A stretch of DNA of 64,000 nucleotides, from positions 1-64,000 of the IMG/VR virus record IMGVR_UViG_3300047462_000154, one strand, 5' to 3'. Position 1 is the first letter of the stretch. Every line of letters begins with the position of its first letter. This document shows, one piece after another, positions 1 to 8,092 of the stretch. The position numbers and the translations under genes were made by a program. The DNA comes from a virus. Under the pieces are notes generated by a model. The model was given only the letters and a program-made list of their open reading frames with translations, was not told where the DNA came from and made no database searches.

Positions 1-1
1 A

Positions 2-184
2 GCAAATATACCAAAAGAAGAAATACAAAATATTGATTATAATAAACTATCAAAAAAATTCCCTGATAATGAATTATATAAACAATTAGCTGCTGTTCAA
101 AAAGATGGAAATGCAATTTCATACATTGATGGCACTCTTTACATCATTGCGGGTCGGACCATAGCTTGCGTATTTTACTTTTAA
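2..184 (+). CDS. 3' end of an unidentified gene (partial)
   Basis: An open frame enters from the left edge of the window and stops with TAA at 182-184, giving about 60 residues including the stretch DGNAISYIDGTLYI. I do not recognise the family. Its last 66 bases overlap, in convergent orientation, the 3' end of the adenylosuccinate-synthetase-like gene on the other strand. The last residues beyond the overlap look unlike the rest, so the natural end could lie earlier if there is a frameshift. Confidence 0.4.
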   Translation, partial: ANIPKEEIQNIDYNKLSKKFPDNELYKQLAAVQKDGNAISYIDGTLYIIAGRTIACVFYF

Positions 185-1297
185 ACCAGTTGATTCTTCA
201 ACCAATGCAAAAAATGATTCTGCATTGGAAGTTGTTTTTATATCATTCCAATAATAGCTGAAAATATCTCCAACTTGGTCTAAACAAGTTATCCCAATCA
301 CTGGTTTAATATTATAACCATTGGCTTTTTCTAAATCTGCTTTAATGGTCTTGCCCATCAAATCCAAATCCAAATATCCAAACCTTAAAGATTTTTGCCA
401 CATATTTGGAACGTTCGTTTTATCCTCATATGAAAAATCAGCCTCACGCGGAAATGGTCCAGCGCCATGTCTTGTTGCATAAGCACGAGACATATAAACC
501 ATTTCAACTGGTGTGGTAATGTTTGCTTTATTCAACAAAACAATTGCATTTTCAATACCAGTATTTGATGGTGTAACATGAGGAAAGAATTCATGATGTT
601 GGTCAAGAAGCAAACCTTGTGCTCCCTCAAAAATAATATGTCCTTCATCATATAATTGAAGCATAAAAGTTTCGGAACATTTGTTGGTCAATTGCTCCAT
701 TTGTTTGGCTTTTTGGATATAATCATCCAAAACATTTGGATTGTTCAAACGAACCTTCCATTCTTCAGAAACAGGAATATTAAGTTGCGCTAACCGTCTT
801 GGAACCCAAGCGGTTTGGATATTCTTCAAAAGAAATTCAAAATTGAAATCATTGATTTGACCCATGGTTATTGGATAAAAATCAGAACGTCTAATGGTTT
901 CATTAATACCAATACCACAACTACCATGGCGATTATCACCACGATATTCTTCTGCCATTTGGTTAATCATCATATCCCATGGTGTGGTTAACAATGAATT
1001 GATATCATAATACAATGATGGTTTTTGACTCATATATGTTTTTAAAATATCATATTCTTTAAGAAACAAATATGGATTAGAAATGAAAAAACTAGAAAGA
1101 AGCGTTTTTGCGCCTTTTAAAGTACCACTTCCAAAATGATGAAAAACGTGACGAAAACCATCAGGTGTTTGAACAGTATGCCCGCGTTGTGCACCACCCA
1201 CGTCAAGCACAACAAGAGTTTTATTCGTAGCAAGATAATCGGTAATTAAACCTTTGCCAGAATCACCAAAATTCGCGTCTCGAACAATTGTATGCAT
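119..1297 (-). CDS. purA: Adenylosuccinate synthetase-like protein (PurA/PurZ family)
   Basis: The 392-residue protein matches the PurA family, which joins IMP and aspartate using GTP. The N-terminal phosphate loop reads NFGDSGKG (residues 9-16), against WGDEGKG in bacterial PurA: the catalytic Asp is kept but the following Glu is Ser. VGGAQRGHT replaces the usual QGGHNAGHT and keeps the catalytic His. TRHGAGPFPRE near residue 278, a C-terminal CLDQ resembling the guanine-binding TKLD, and YGPTRND close to the end are also family motifs. Phage relatives include PurZ, which makes the precursor of 2-aminoadenine; PurZ lacks the first Asp, which is present here, and no MazZ or DatZ gene is visible, so a Z-genome role is not supported. 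The ATG has a good ribosome site (CAGGAG). Confidence 0.8.
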   Translation of the reverse strand: MHTIVRDANFGDSGKGLITDYLATNKTLVVLDVGGAQRGHTVQTPDGFRHVFHHFGSGTLKGAKTLLSSFFISNPYLFLKEYDILKTYMSQKPSLYYDINSLLTTPWDMMINQMAEEYRGDNRHGSCGIGINETIRRSDFYPITMGQINDFNFEFLLKNIQTAWVPRRLAQLNIPVSEEWKVRLNNPNVLDDYIQKAKQMEQLTNKCSETFMLQLYDEGHIIFEGAQGLLLDQHHEFFPHVTPSNTGIENAIVLLNKANITTPVEMVYMSRAYATRHGAGPFPREADFSYEDKTNVPNMWQKSLRFGYLDLDLMGKTIKADLEKANGYNIKPVIGITCLDQVGDIFSYYWNDIKTTSNAESFFALVEESTGLKVKYASYGPTRNDVKSAINV

Positions 1298-1315
1298 AAT
1301 AATCTCCTGACAAAG

Positions 1316-1343
1316 AGATTAAAACTTTAAAATAATTTGTCAA
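1316..1343 (-). promoter_or_regulatory. Putative sigma-70-like promoter for the purA-like gene
   Basis: On the minus strand a perfect TTGACA (1338-1343) is followed after 16 bases by TAATCT (1316-1321). The transcript would carry a short leader with CAGGAG before the ATG at 1297. The -35 is perfect and the -10 is weak. Confidence 0.5.
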
Positions 1344-1348
1344 GAAAT

Positions 1349-1717
1349 TTATTGTTTATTTTCTTTAGAAACAGTTATTTCGCAGATTCCAGCATATAAT
1401 TTATCATCTGATAAAATAAATACTTTTTTTGCTGAAACATCATAAAAAGTGTTTTGATTTATTGGAATAGTATTATTTGAAATAATGGTGGCGCATGTTA
1501 AAATATCTCCACCAAAAAGATATTCTATGCCATAATCTTTAGTATAAATTATTTGCATTGTAGAATTTTTTATGTTCGTTTCATAAAATTTTGTAAATGG
1601 TCTACCATTAAAAATTTGATAATTTAAAGCATAATAAAATGAAGTGATTAATAAAATAAAAAGCAAAAATGTTAAAACAATAAATGTTTTTTCGTTATAT
1701 GTTAAACAAATATTCAT
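1349..1717 (-). CDS. Small single-pass membrane protein, unknown function
   Basis: This 122-residue protein is not recognised. Residues 11-31 form a strong hydrophobic segment (FIVLTFLLFILLITSFYYAL) that reads as an N-terminal membrane anchor. The rest is a soluble tail of about 90 residues with two cysteines (GDILTCA and AGICEI). It lies between the VWA operon terminator and the purA-like gene on the same strand. Confidence 0.6.
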   Translation of the reverse strand: MNICLTYNEKTFIVLTFLLFILLITSFYYALNYQIFNGRPFTKFYETNIKNSTMQIIYTKDYGIEYLFGGDILTCATIISNNTIPINQNTFYDVSAKKVFILSDDKLYAGICEITVSKENKQ

Positions 1718-1718
1718 T

Positions 1719-1784
1719 TCAATATCCTTTACAAGTATTTTCCATATCAGGAAAAATTTTCCAATCGTAATAAGAACTACACAT
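1719..1784 (-). CDS. Possible 21-residue peptide
   Basis: A tiny minus-strand frame (starting MCSSYYDWKIF) sits immediately upstream of the membrane-protein gene, and the downstream ATG follows its stop after one base. A second tiny frame upstream ends in a TAG that overlaps its ATG. The coupling is the only support; there is no recognisable homology, and this may be untranslated leader. Confidence 0.2.
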   Translation of the reverse strand: MCSSYYDWKIFPDMENTCKGY

Positions 1785-1848
1785 GTTTTCTGTTTAATTT
1801 TTTAATATAGTTTGGTGTGACGGTTTGTATCGTCATAGGTAATTCTTT

Positions 1849-1884
1849 CAAAAAAAATTGGGTGAGATTTCTCCCACCCAATTT
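1849..1884 (-). terminator. Rho-independent terminator of the VWA operon
   Basis: A perfect ten-base-pair stem (AAATTGGGTG at 1855-1864 with CACCCAATTT at 1875-1884) closes a ten-base loop. On the minus strand the stem is followed by a run of T. It lies just after the stop of the VWA gene and ends the transcription unit that starts near 4.9 kb. Confidence 0.9.
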
Positions 1885-1892
1885 GTTGCATT

Positions 1893-2816
1893 TTAGAAAA
1901 CAGTTACTTCCTTGCTGGCATCAACTGTAGAAGTTTTTGCCAAACTACCCAAGGCGGTTTTCACCACAAGGCTTGTATCGCCAGACCAGGACTTAACAAC
2001 CACGTCTATATCAGCACCTTCATTGACTTGAAGGATTGATACAATCGTTTCGGAAAGTTTTGTGTAATCTGGCAAACGAATTGCGTGTTCGCCAATCAAT
2101 TTCACCCAACGATTCACATGGTCCTCGCGATGAGAACCACCGCGTTCAACCAAGATATGATACACGTTATATTGACGTGATACCAAATCAAAGAGTTGTT
2201 CAGAAGTCATATCCTGATATTCACCAGGACCAAAAACACGTTTCAGTTCTTCAGCACGAAGAATAGCAGGCGGTCCATCATCACCAATAGTGAACAGATA
2301 GCCTTTCTTGCCACGCTTTTCGAAACAATCGATGGATGTTTTCAATGCAGCGAAATACCAAGGCAAAGTATAACTTTCGCTGTTATTACCACCACCACCA
2401 TTTTCAAGATAAATGTTGGTAAGTTGGTCAACAAGAACCACATCAGCTTCATATTGCGAAACTTGCAATGGTACTCTATCGCCTGCTGCAACGTCCCCTA
2501 CGCCGCCGAACATAATGTGGGGGTCTGTGACAGGCTTGCGTGAATAAAGCTCTTTAAACAGCGTTGGAAGCCCGTCTCGTATCATGTAGTCAGAGATACC
2601 ATTCATCGAACCAGTTACATCAAGGTTGATAAAGATGGCTGTTGAATTTGGATTGGCAGGAGAATCGCGTGATTCACGTAAAACAACTTTGGAAGGGTCA
2701 AGTGAATCCTTCAATCCAGTGCTCTTGAAAGCGGCAGCACTACCGCGTGTTGTACCAGCCGTGGCTTTCGTAGTATGAAAGTCCCAATCTGCTGGTGTGG
2801 CGCTGCTATTTCCCAT
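1893..2816 (-). CDS. VWA-domain protein
   Basis: The 307-residue protein carries a von Willebrand factor A domain. The MIDAS motif reads FINLDVTGSMNG (D-x-T-G-S, about residues 62-73), with later metal-site candidates around GGVGD (105-109) and a TIGDDGPP segment near 177. The first 45 residues are polar and low complexity. VWA domains bind partner proteins through a metal ion, and in bacteria they are often paired with kinases or AAA ATPases. Here the gene follows a J-domain/pseudokinase gene in one operon and is the last gene before a strong terminator. The ribosome site is AAAGGA, 9-10 bases before the ATG. The base composition is visibly richer in G+C than its neighbours, so the gene may be a more recent acquisition. 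Confidence 0.75.
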   Translation of the reverse strand: MGNSSATPADWDFHTTKATAGTTRGSAAAFKSTGLKDSLDPSKVVLRESRDSPANPNSTAIFINLDVTGSMNGISDYMIRDGLPTLFKELYSRKPVTDPHIMFGGVGDVAAGDRVPLQVSQYEADVVLVDQLTNIYLENGGGGNNSESYTLPWYFAALKTSIDCFEKRGKKGYLFTIGDDGPPAILRAEELKRVFGPGEYQDMTSEQLFDLVSRQYNVYHILVERGGSHREDHVNRWVKLIGEHAIRLPDYTKLSETIVSILQVNEGADIDVVVKSWSGDTSLVVKTALGSLAKTSTVDASKEVTVF

Positions 2817-2867
2817 TTTGTATAATCCTTTCTCAAAAGGGGTTGAAATAATATTACGCTTTATTTT

Positions 2868-3914
2868 TTATTTTGGCAAGTGATAAACATCGTCTGCTTT
2901 TAAATTAAAAACAGTAAATTTCCTTTCACCAAAAACTTTTTTTAAATTTTCGTGCCAATCAGAAAAATCTTTTTTTGCTTTACCAGTAGTAATTAATCGT
3001 AACCAATTCACCAATTGAATTGGGTTGTCTTTATTTTTAGACAGATGCAAACCAGTCCCATCACCAAGCAATTCTCTACCCAAAAGTCTGATTAATTCCA
3101 AATCTGTAGAAATATTTGTCATTTTGGATGACAATACTTTTTGTGGCGCATACTTTACAGTTCTCGTGGATTGCAGACGTTTCATTCTTTCGTTGATTGG
3201 ACTTGCATACCACCAGCCACCAATCAAAGACATTTCATGAGTTTCTGGATTAATGAAAACACTATCCATTGAAAACTCATGATGACCATAACCAAGCCAT
3301 TCCAAATAACAGGCGAAGTTATAACATCTGCTTAAAATCCAAGCAGCATGTTTTGGGTCGATTTTTTTATCAAGATGTTCGAATACATCTTTCAAACGAA
3401 TCATATTGGAACATTTTTCAAAAACCATAATGATTTTATCTTTGGTTTCGATAACTTTTTTGATTTTTGGTAGATTTGGTTCGATATTTTTTTGAATGTT
3501 TGGTTCTTCTTTGGGAAATTTAAATTTCCCAATTATTTTAGTTGCATTTTCAACCAAGTCTTTTACATCCTTGGCAAAAACATATGCCACAATTTCCCTA
3601 CCAACATATCCTTTACATATACCAGCATCAAATTCTTTGATGTATCTGATGCGATAAGGTTTGCCATCGATTGCCACAAAATCTAACTGGTTTGGAATTT
3701 GCCATTCGCCAATTTTGATTTTGTTTTTTGCCAAAACGTGTAAAAAATTCAATTGCTTGAATGCTTCTTCGGCTTGTTTTTTATCTGAAGACAAATCAGG
3801 ATGAAATTTTTTCGCAAAAATTTTGTATTCTGCTTCAACCTTATCGGGAGCAGAAAACAATTTTTCTGGAACATCAATTTTCAAAATTGATACCGCATCA
3901 ATCATTTTTGTCAT
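2868..3914 (-). CDS. J-domain protein fused to a degenerate protein-kinase-like domain
   Basis: The first 65 or so residues form a J domain with the diagnostic HPD (residues 38-40, FAKKFHPDL), which in known proteins stimulates an Hsp70 ATPase. The remaining 280 residues follow a protein-kinase layout. Near residue 210 HHEFSMDSVFINPETHEMSL stands where kinases have HxDLxxxN followed by DFG, and the next residues are IGGWW. The catalytic Asp and the DFG Asp are therefore absent, which makes this a predicted pseudokinase. The gene sits between an ACP-like gene and a VWA gene in one operon, so it may act as a scaffold between the host chaperone machinery and the VWA partner. The start is ATG at 3914 or 3905. 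Confidence 0.65.
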   Translation of the reverse strand: MTKMIDAVSILKIDVPEKLFSAPDKVEAEYKIFAKKFHPDLSSDKKQAEEAFKQLNFLHVLAKNKIKIGEWQIPNQLDFVAIDGKPYRIRYIKEFDAGICKGYVGREIVAYVFAKDVKDLVENATKIIGKFKFPKEEPNIQKNIEPNLPKIKKVIETKDKIIMVFEKCSNMIRLKDVFEHLDKKIDPKHAAWILSRCYNFACYLEWLGYGHHEFSMDSVFINPETHEMSLIGGWWYASPINERMKRLQSTRTVKYAPQKVLSSKMTNISTDLELIRLLGRELLGDGTGLHLSKNKDNPIQLVNWLRLITTGKAKKDFSDWHENLKKVFGERKFTVFNLKADDVYHLPK

Positions 3915-4139
3915 CCACTGTAACGTTTTTTTCTATTGTATTCCAATCCAAAATTTCTTGATAAATTGGAAAACATCTATCTTCTTCTTTTTTTAAAACA
4001 CGCAATGCTTCATCAATGCCATAAATACAGCCCCAAAAATTGAAGTTAGCAAATCTACTATTTGATTAAGCCGCCATATAGCATGATTTCTTGCGCGACT
4101 TGTTTCTCTTTCTTGTTTGAGTTTTTGTAAATCAATCAT
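3898..4139 (-). pseudogene. Frameshifted small gene between the ACP-like and J-domain genes
   Basis: A minus-strand frame starts at 4139, overlapping the stop of the ACP-like gene as ATGA. It reads MIDLQKLKQERETSRARNHA and runs out of sense within about 48 residues. A second frame then reads NFWGCIYGIDEALRVLKKEE and continues to a stop at 3898, just before the next start. The two parts look like one gene of about 80 residues broken by an indel near 4060. Function unknown. Confidence 0.4.
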
Positions 4140-4882
4140 TCTGTCAAATCCTCAATTTTCTTTATTTTGTAGTAAAGTTTGGCGATGATATTGACCCAGT
4201 TTTCAACATCAGCATTTGCAACCAATGCTTCTTCACTGGAATTAACATAAAGCGGTATATCATCAATATCAACTTCAAAAATTGCTTCAAACATCATAAC
4301 CAATTCAATCAAATCCAATTCATCGGCACCCAAATGAATCAAATTAGAATTCATATCAAATTTGGTATTTTCTTTTAAATCCAAATGTTCAAAAACAATT
4401 TTCTTCAACAAAAGAAAAACAACAAATTTTGATATATCTGGCGCATCATCGCATTGAAAAAGATAACCAGTATCAGAAATCGTTGCGTAAACTGGTTTAT
4501 TATCAGACATAAAATATCTAATTACTTCATATTTCTCTTCAACCTTCATTACAACCCAAGTTTTGTTTGTAATGAGATGACCTTTAAATGTTTTGTTGTT
4601 ATTGAAACAAAACTCAATAGCATCTTCATACTTATCAAAACGCTTTATATCGTTTTCGTGAATAATTTTTTGAAATTCTGGATGTTCTAACGTTTCTTCC
4701 ACAGCGCGTGTCATACGCAATTGAGTTTCATCCAAAATCTGTTTAATTTCAGACACAACAGGATTGTTTAATACTTTTCCAGTTAAATATTGAATTTTAT
4801 CCAACGTAGAAATAATATGTTCACTAATCTCTGTTTCTGACAATTCCGTATCGAACGTCAAAATAGCTTGAAATCTCTTCAC
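4136..4882 (-). CDS. Protein with a C-terminal acyl-carrier-like domain lacking the carrier serine
   Basis: About residues 165-248 of this 248-residue protein align with acyl carrier protein. LGADELDLIELVMMFEAIF matches the ACP signature LGADSLDxVELVMxxE, followed by acidic helix III and a terminal helix (NWVNIIAKLY). The serine that carries phosphopantetheine in ACP is glutamate here, so the domain cannot be loaded in the usual way. The first 160 residues are not recognised. The gene starts with GTG preceded by AGGA and directly follows a strong promoter, making it the first gene of the operon that continues into the J-domain/pseudokinase and VWA genes. It may be an ACP mimic used for protein contacts. 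Confidence 0.6.
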   Translation of the reverse strand: MKRFQAILTFDTELSETEISEHIISTLDKIQYLTGKVLNNPVVSEIKQILDETQLRMTRAVEETLEHPEFQKIIHENDIKRFDKYEDAIEFCFNNNKTFKGHLITNKTWVVMKVEEKYEVIRYFMSDNKPVYATISDTGYLFQCDDAPDISKFVVFLLLKKIVFEHLDLKENTKFDMNSNLIHLGADELDLIELVMMFEAIFEVDIDDIPLYVNSSEEALVANADVENWVNIIAKLYYKIKKIEDLTE

Positions 4883-4912
4883 CGATTTGTCCTATAAATC
4901 CATCTGGCAAGC

Positions 4913-4940
4913 ATTATATGGCATTAAAATTATTTGTCAA
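4913..4940 (-). promoter_or_regulatory. Strong sigma-70-like promoter of the VWA/pseudokinase operon
   Basis: On the minus strand TTGACA (4935-4940) and TATAAT (4913-4918) both match the consensus perfectly and are separated by 16 bases. The site lies about 30 bases before the GTG start of the ACP-like gene. Confidence 0.85.
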
Positions 4941-4955
4941 GACAATTTTTATATT

Positions 4956-5264
4956 TTAGCTGTTTGCTACAGATGATAATGCTTGATATAAAAATTCATC
5001 AAGCATTGGATTTACACACAATTTATTATTAATATAAAAGGAAGTATTGAAAATTTTTGAATCAAAATATAATAATTTAAATAATGCATTATCTGATTCT
5101 TTTTTGAATGCTATTTCAAAAAAATAAGGATTATGACGAGTAATGACAATTTCAGAAAAGAAATTTTGAATTTCTTCAAAACATTCTTCTAATTTTTCAT
5201 TTTTTTCAACATAATTAATCCAAATATGCGGATATTCTTGATTTTCTACATAAATGTATTTCAT
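4956..5264 (-). CDS. Small hypothetical protein of a local paralogous family
   Basis: The 102-residue protein has no recognised catalytic motif. It contains IAFKKESDNALFKLLYF, a pattern (F-K-x-x-x-[DE]-x-x-L-[FI]-K-L) shared with several other small proteins in this window, for instance at 29638, 29970 and 32863. Its start overlaps the stop of the upstream coiled-coil gene as ATGA, so the two are probably translated together. Confidence 0.55.
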   Translation of the reverse strand: MKYIYVENQEYPHIWINYVEKNEKLEECFEEIQNFFSEIVITRHNPYFFEIAFKKESDNALFKLLYFDSKIFNTSFYINNKLCVNPMLDEFLYQALSSVANS

Positions 5265-5617
5265 TTTTCGAATTTATTTTTTAAACGCAAATATTCTTCT
5301 TTTTCTCTTTGTTCTTTTTTTGTTTTTAATTCTTTATTGTATTTTTCTAATTCTATTTTGTTTTCATAAAGCAATCTCAATCTTTCTAAATATTCATCAT
5401 CTGTTTCAACTGTTTTAATATAAATATTTATTTCATCATAAAACGTGTTAATATGAATATTTCCCGTTGGATATTTTTCATAAAGTTCTTTTAAAGAATA
5501 AATTTTATCATAACTCAATTCTTCTTTTTTTGTGTCCAAACGCGGATTCTTTTTCATAAAAGAAGATAATTGTTTATTAGTTTCCCATTCGTCCAAAGAA
5601 GCTGTTTTATAATCCAT
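5261..5617 (-). CDS. Small coiled-coil protein, unknown function
   Basis: The chosen start at 5617 (MDYKTASLDEW) has a good ribosome site, AAGGA, about eight bases upstream; the longer open frame upstream lacks one. The 118-residue product is strongly charged, and the last 50 residues (rich in K and E) form a predicted coiled coil. No family is recognised. Confidence 0.55.
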   Translation of the reverse strand: MDYKTASLDEWETNKQLSSFMKKNPRLDTKKEELSYDKIYSLKELYEKYPTGNIHINTFYDEINIYIKTVETDDEYLERLRLLYENKIELEKYNKELKTKKEQREKEEYLRLKNKFEK

Positions 5618-5690
5618 ATCAAAAATCCTTTCGATAATGACTATATACAAAAATAAAGTTATACACAAGTTGTAAGTTTAACTACTTAAA

Positions 5691-6182
5691 TTATAGTGGT
5701 TCCCAATTATGTCCATTCCAAATTTCAATAAAGTTAGGTGGAACGATGTGTTCAACATAAACAGCAGTATCATCTAATGTATCTTGTTTAACATCTTTTA
5801 AAACATCTCTTTTTACTCTTAATAACACATAATTTTTGTTATTTCTTAATCCATAAAATTCAGCATTTTCAATTTTTTTTGTAAAAAAAACACGTCCAAT
5901 AGAATTATATTTTGCAGCATTACCTCGCCTATTATTGGTTGATGGTATTAATCCCATTTGTTTAATGCTATTAAGGTTTTTTTTGCCAGTACCATGATAA
6001 AAATATTCATCATCATTTATAGGTATTGGATAATATTTGTCTTTGTTTAAGATTGCTTCTTTATATAATTTATCAATTTCTTCTTTTGATAATTCCATAA
6101 TATTTATTTTATGTTTTTTACAATAAGCCAAAAATATACGGTCTTCATCATAATTTTCAAAAATTATTTCAATATATCTCAT
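5691..6182 (-). CDS. ART-like protein (Tpt1/KptA-type pattern)
   Basis: The 163-residue protein shows the order of motifs of ADP-ribosyltransferase folds of the H-Y-[EH] class. These are YFYHGTGKKNLNSIKQMGLI (about residues 62-81), then RVFFTKKIENAEFYG, then a terminal YVEHIVPPNFIE strand. Tpt1/KptA enzymes remove a 2'-phosphate from RNA and relatives ADP-ribosylate protein or nucleic acid; which applies here cannot be told. The N-terminus MRYIEIIFE resembles the leader of other proteins in this window. The start overlaps the stop of the next ART-like gene as ATGA. Confidence 0.6.
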   Translation of the reverse strand: MRYIEIIFENYDEDRIFLAYCKKHKINIMELSKEEIDKLYKEAILNKDKYYPIPINDDEYFYHGTGKKNLNSIKQMGLIPSTNNRRGNAAKYNSIGRVFFTKKIENAEFYGLRNNKNYVLLRVKRDVLKDVKQDTLDDTAVYVEHIVPPNFIEIWNGHNWEPL

Positions 6183-7006
6183 AAAATACCTTTATATTGC
6201 TGATAATTTTTGATAACCCATTCAACCACTTTTTCAAAATAATCATTGTGAAATACAGGTTCTCCTGCGCGATTTCCTCTTTTAGCAATAACTTGCCATA
6301 TTCCACCATCATTGTTTAGATAAACAATATTTTGTGGTTTAATATGTTCTCCAAAAAATACAATTTGCGTTTCTTCATCACCATAATGAAAACATGGCAC
6401 ACCACTACTTTGAAACATAACACAATTTTTGCCATATTTTGGAGAACCATGATGATAATTACTGGCAATTCTTGCATCTCTTGATGTTGCAATAAATGCA
6501 AAATTATATCCACCCCAAGATTTCTCTATATCGCCCAAATAATTAGTTAAACCAAGTCTTTGATAATTTTCAACACCTTTGGTAAAACCTTCTAATGATA
6601 TTTGTTTTGCATGGTCAGAAAAATGACACAACCATGTATCACTTTTTAATCTTTTTCCTTCTAATGACATATGCAAATATGTAGGAGCATTTGAAGGGTC
6701 ATTTGTTAATAATTCGTCTAAACACCAAGAGGCACATTTTTCTTTAAATTCTTTTGGAAGTTTTTCATATATTTCAGCAACGGTTTCGCCATCTTCTTCT
6801 TCTTTAAATTCTTCAAAATTTTTATATTTTGTTTTGAATTTTGCATTGAATTTGTTTATGTTTCTACCAAATTCTCTTTCCATCCAACAGGCAACATCAT
6901 ATGCATTATTATGAGCATCAAAAACAGAAGTCGTATCTTTTTTTGCATCATTCATGTAATTGTAAAAATGACCATTTTCTTGTGAATATATTTCAAAAAT
7001 TCTCAT
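6179..7006 (-). CDS. ART-like protein, tandem paralogue 1
   Basis: The chosen start is ATG at 7006 (MRIFEIYSQEN), which overlaps the upstream stop as ATGA; the longer frame adds 13 unsupported residues. The 275-residue protein has an N-terminal helical region and a C-terminal ART-like block: LCHFSDHAKQISLEGFTKG, then YNFAFIATSRDARIAS, then HYGDEETQIVFFGEHI. These correspond to the H, Y/F and E strands of the fold. It is clearly paralogous to the next gene (same order, same terminal YQQYKGIL/YQQYRGVL). The target is unknown. Confidence 0.6.
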   Translation of the reverse strand: MRIFEIYSQENGHFYNYMNDAKKDTTSVFDAHNNAYDVACWMEREFGRNINKFNAKFKTKYKNFEEFKEEEDGETVAEIYEKLPKEFKEKCASWCLDELLTNDPSNAPTYLHMSLEGKRLKSDTWLCHFSDHAKQISLEGFTKGVENYQRLGLTNYLGDIEKSWGGYNFAFIATSRDARIASNYHHGSPKYGKNCVMFQSSGVPCFHYGDEETQIVFFGEHIKPQNIVYLNNDGGIWQVIAKRGNRAGEPVFHNDYFEKVVEWVIKNYQQYKGIL

Positions 7007-7812
7007 AATACGCCTCGATATTGCTGATGATTGTTTTCTACCCAAGAAACAACTTTTGAAATATTTTCATCATGATATAAAATGTTTTTATTTTTCCTTG
7101 AAACAATACACCAAGTTTGTTCAATAAAGTAAAGCAAAATAATATCTCTTGGATTTATTGAATTTCCAGAAAAAATAATTTGTGTTTCGTGGTCTTTCCA
7201 AGAATAAACTTTAATTCCAGATGATTGAAACATCAATGCATGTTCACCATAATTACCACTTCTTGCCGCCCAATTAACTTCTGGGGAATTTGCAATAAAA
7301 GCAAAATTATATCCTTGTTCTGGAGTAATTTCTGTTTTGTTATGAGCATAAACACTTATGCCTATTTTTGATAAATCCTTAATACCTTGTTTAAATCCAT
7401 GTCGCCAAACTTCTAAAGGCTTATCAGTAAAATGTATTAACCAAGATGATCTTGGTATTTTATTATTTAATTCAACAAAAAAATTTGGATGTACTGATTC
7501 AACTTCTTCATCTTTATGTTTGTCTTTGCAAAATTCTTTACATTTTTCTTTTAAATTTTCTGGAAGATGTTCAAATATTTCTAAAAAATGTTCAGAATTA
7601 TGAGTATCTAATGCTTCTCTCATTTCGTGAAAATTATTATATTTAAAATTTAAATGCAAATCATAGTTCATTCTGGAAATACTACCATGATAATAAAATT
7701 CTAACCAATCAACTATGTAATAAGCATAATCATAAGGATTGAATGCAACATCATTTTTAAAATGATTATATATTTTAGCATTATCTTTTGAATAAATTTC
7801 ATTAATTTTCAT
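7003..7812 (-). CDS. ART-like protein, tandem paralogue 2
   Basis: I chose ATG 7812 (MKINEIYSKDN) by comparison with the paralogue downstream. The 269-residue protein shares its layout: an N-terminal helical half and a C-terminal IHFTDKPLEVWRHGFKQG ... YNFAFIANSPEVNWAA ... DHETQIIFSGNSI block. Gene duplication followed by divergence is the simplest reading. The N-terminal leader has the M-K-x-x-E-I form seen on other possible packaged proteins. Confidence 0.6.
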   Translation of the reverse strand: MKINEIYSKDNAKIYNHFKNDVAFNPYDYAYYIVDWLEFYYHGSISRMNYDLHLNFKYNNFHEMREALDTHNSEHFLEIFEHLPENLKEKCKEFCKDKHKDEEVESVHPNFFVELNNKIPRSSWLIHFTDKPLEVWRHGFKQGIKDLSKIGISVYAHNKTEITPEQGYNFAFIANSPEVNWAARSGNYGEHALMFQSSGIKVYSWKDHETQIIFSGNSINPRDIILLYFIEQTWCIVSRKNKNILYHDENISKVVSWVENNHQQYRGVL

Positions 7813-7861
7813 GTATCTATTTATATTGATTTTATTATATTTTTTGTTTATAATAAACTCC

Positions 7862-8092
7862 ATGATATATTGTATTTTCGGCTATAATCCAATCACAGAT
7901 GAATTAGAATATGAATTTGCCATTCCTGATGAAATGACAAAAAGAATTTTGGAAATTATTGGAACGGATTATGATTGTGTGCACGATTATAATTTGACAA
8001 AACTTACTTTGGAATCAATTTATTATGCATTAGTAAAATTTGGATTTAAAATTAATCCAGATTTTGAATATCAAATTGGTCCAATTAATTAA
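7862..8092 (+). CDS. Small conserved-looking hypothetical protein
   Basis: The start is placed at ATG 7862 (MIYCIFGYNPITDELEYEF); upstream in-frame codons overlap the divergent ART gene. The 76-residue product is acidic and resembles short phage proteins beginning with a FGYxPxTDELE pattern. Function unknown. Its TAA overlaps the next ATG as TAATG, giving a coupled three-gene unit that ends with the proteasome-like gene. Confidence 0.5.
   Translation: MIYCIFGYNPITDELEYEFAIPDEMTKRILEIIGTDYDCVHDYNLTKLTLESIYYALVKFGFKINPDFEYQIGPIN

Noticed and set aside
119-1297. Z-genome (2-aminoadenine) pathway
   Set aside because: The PurA-like protein keeps the Asp that PurZ lacks, and no MazZ, DatZ or DpoZ-like gene is seen in the window.
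2036-2543. Plus-strand open frames inside the VWA gene
   Set aside because: They lie antisense to a strong domain match, lack ribosome sites and show no protein-like pattern.
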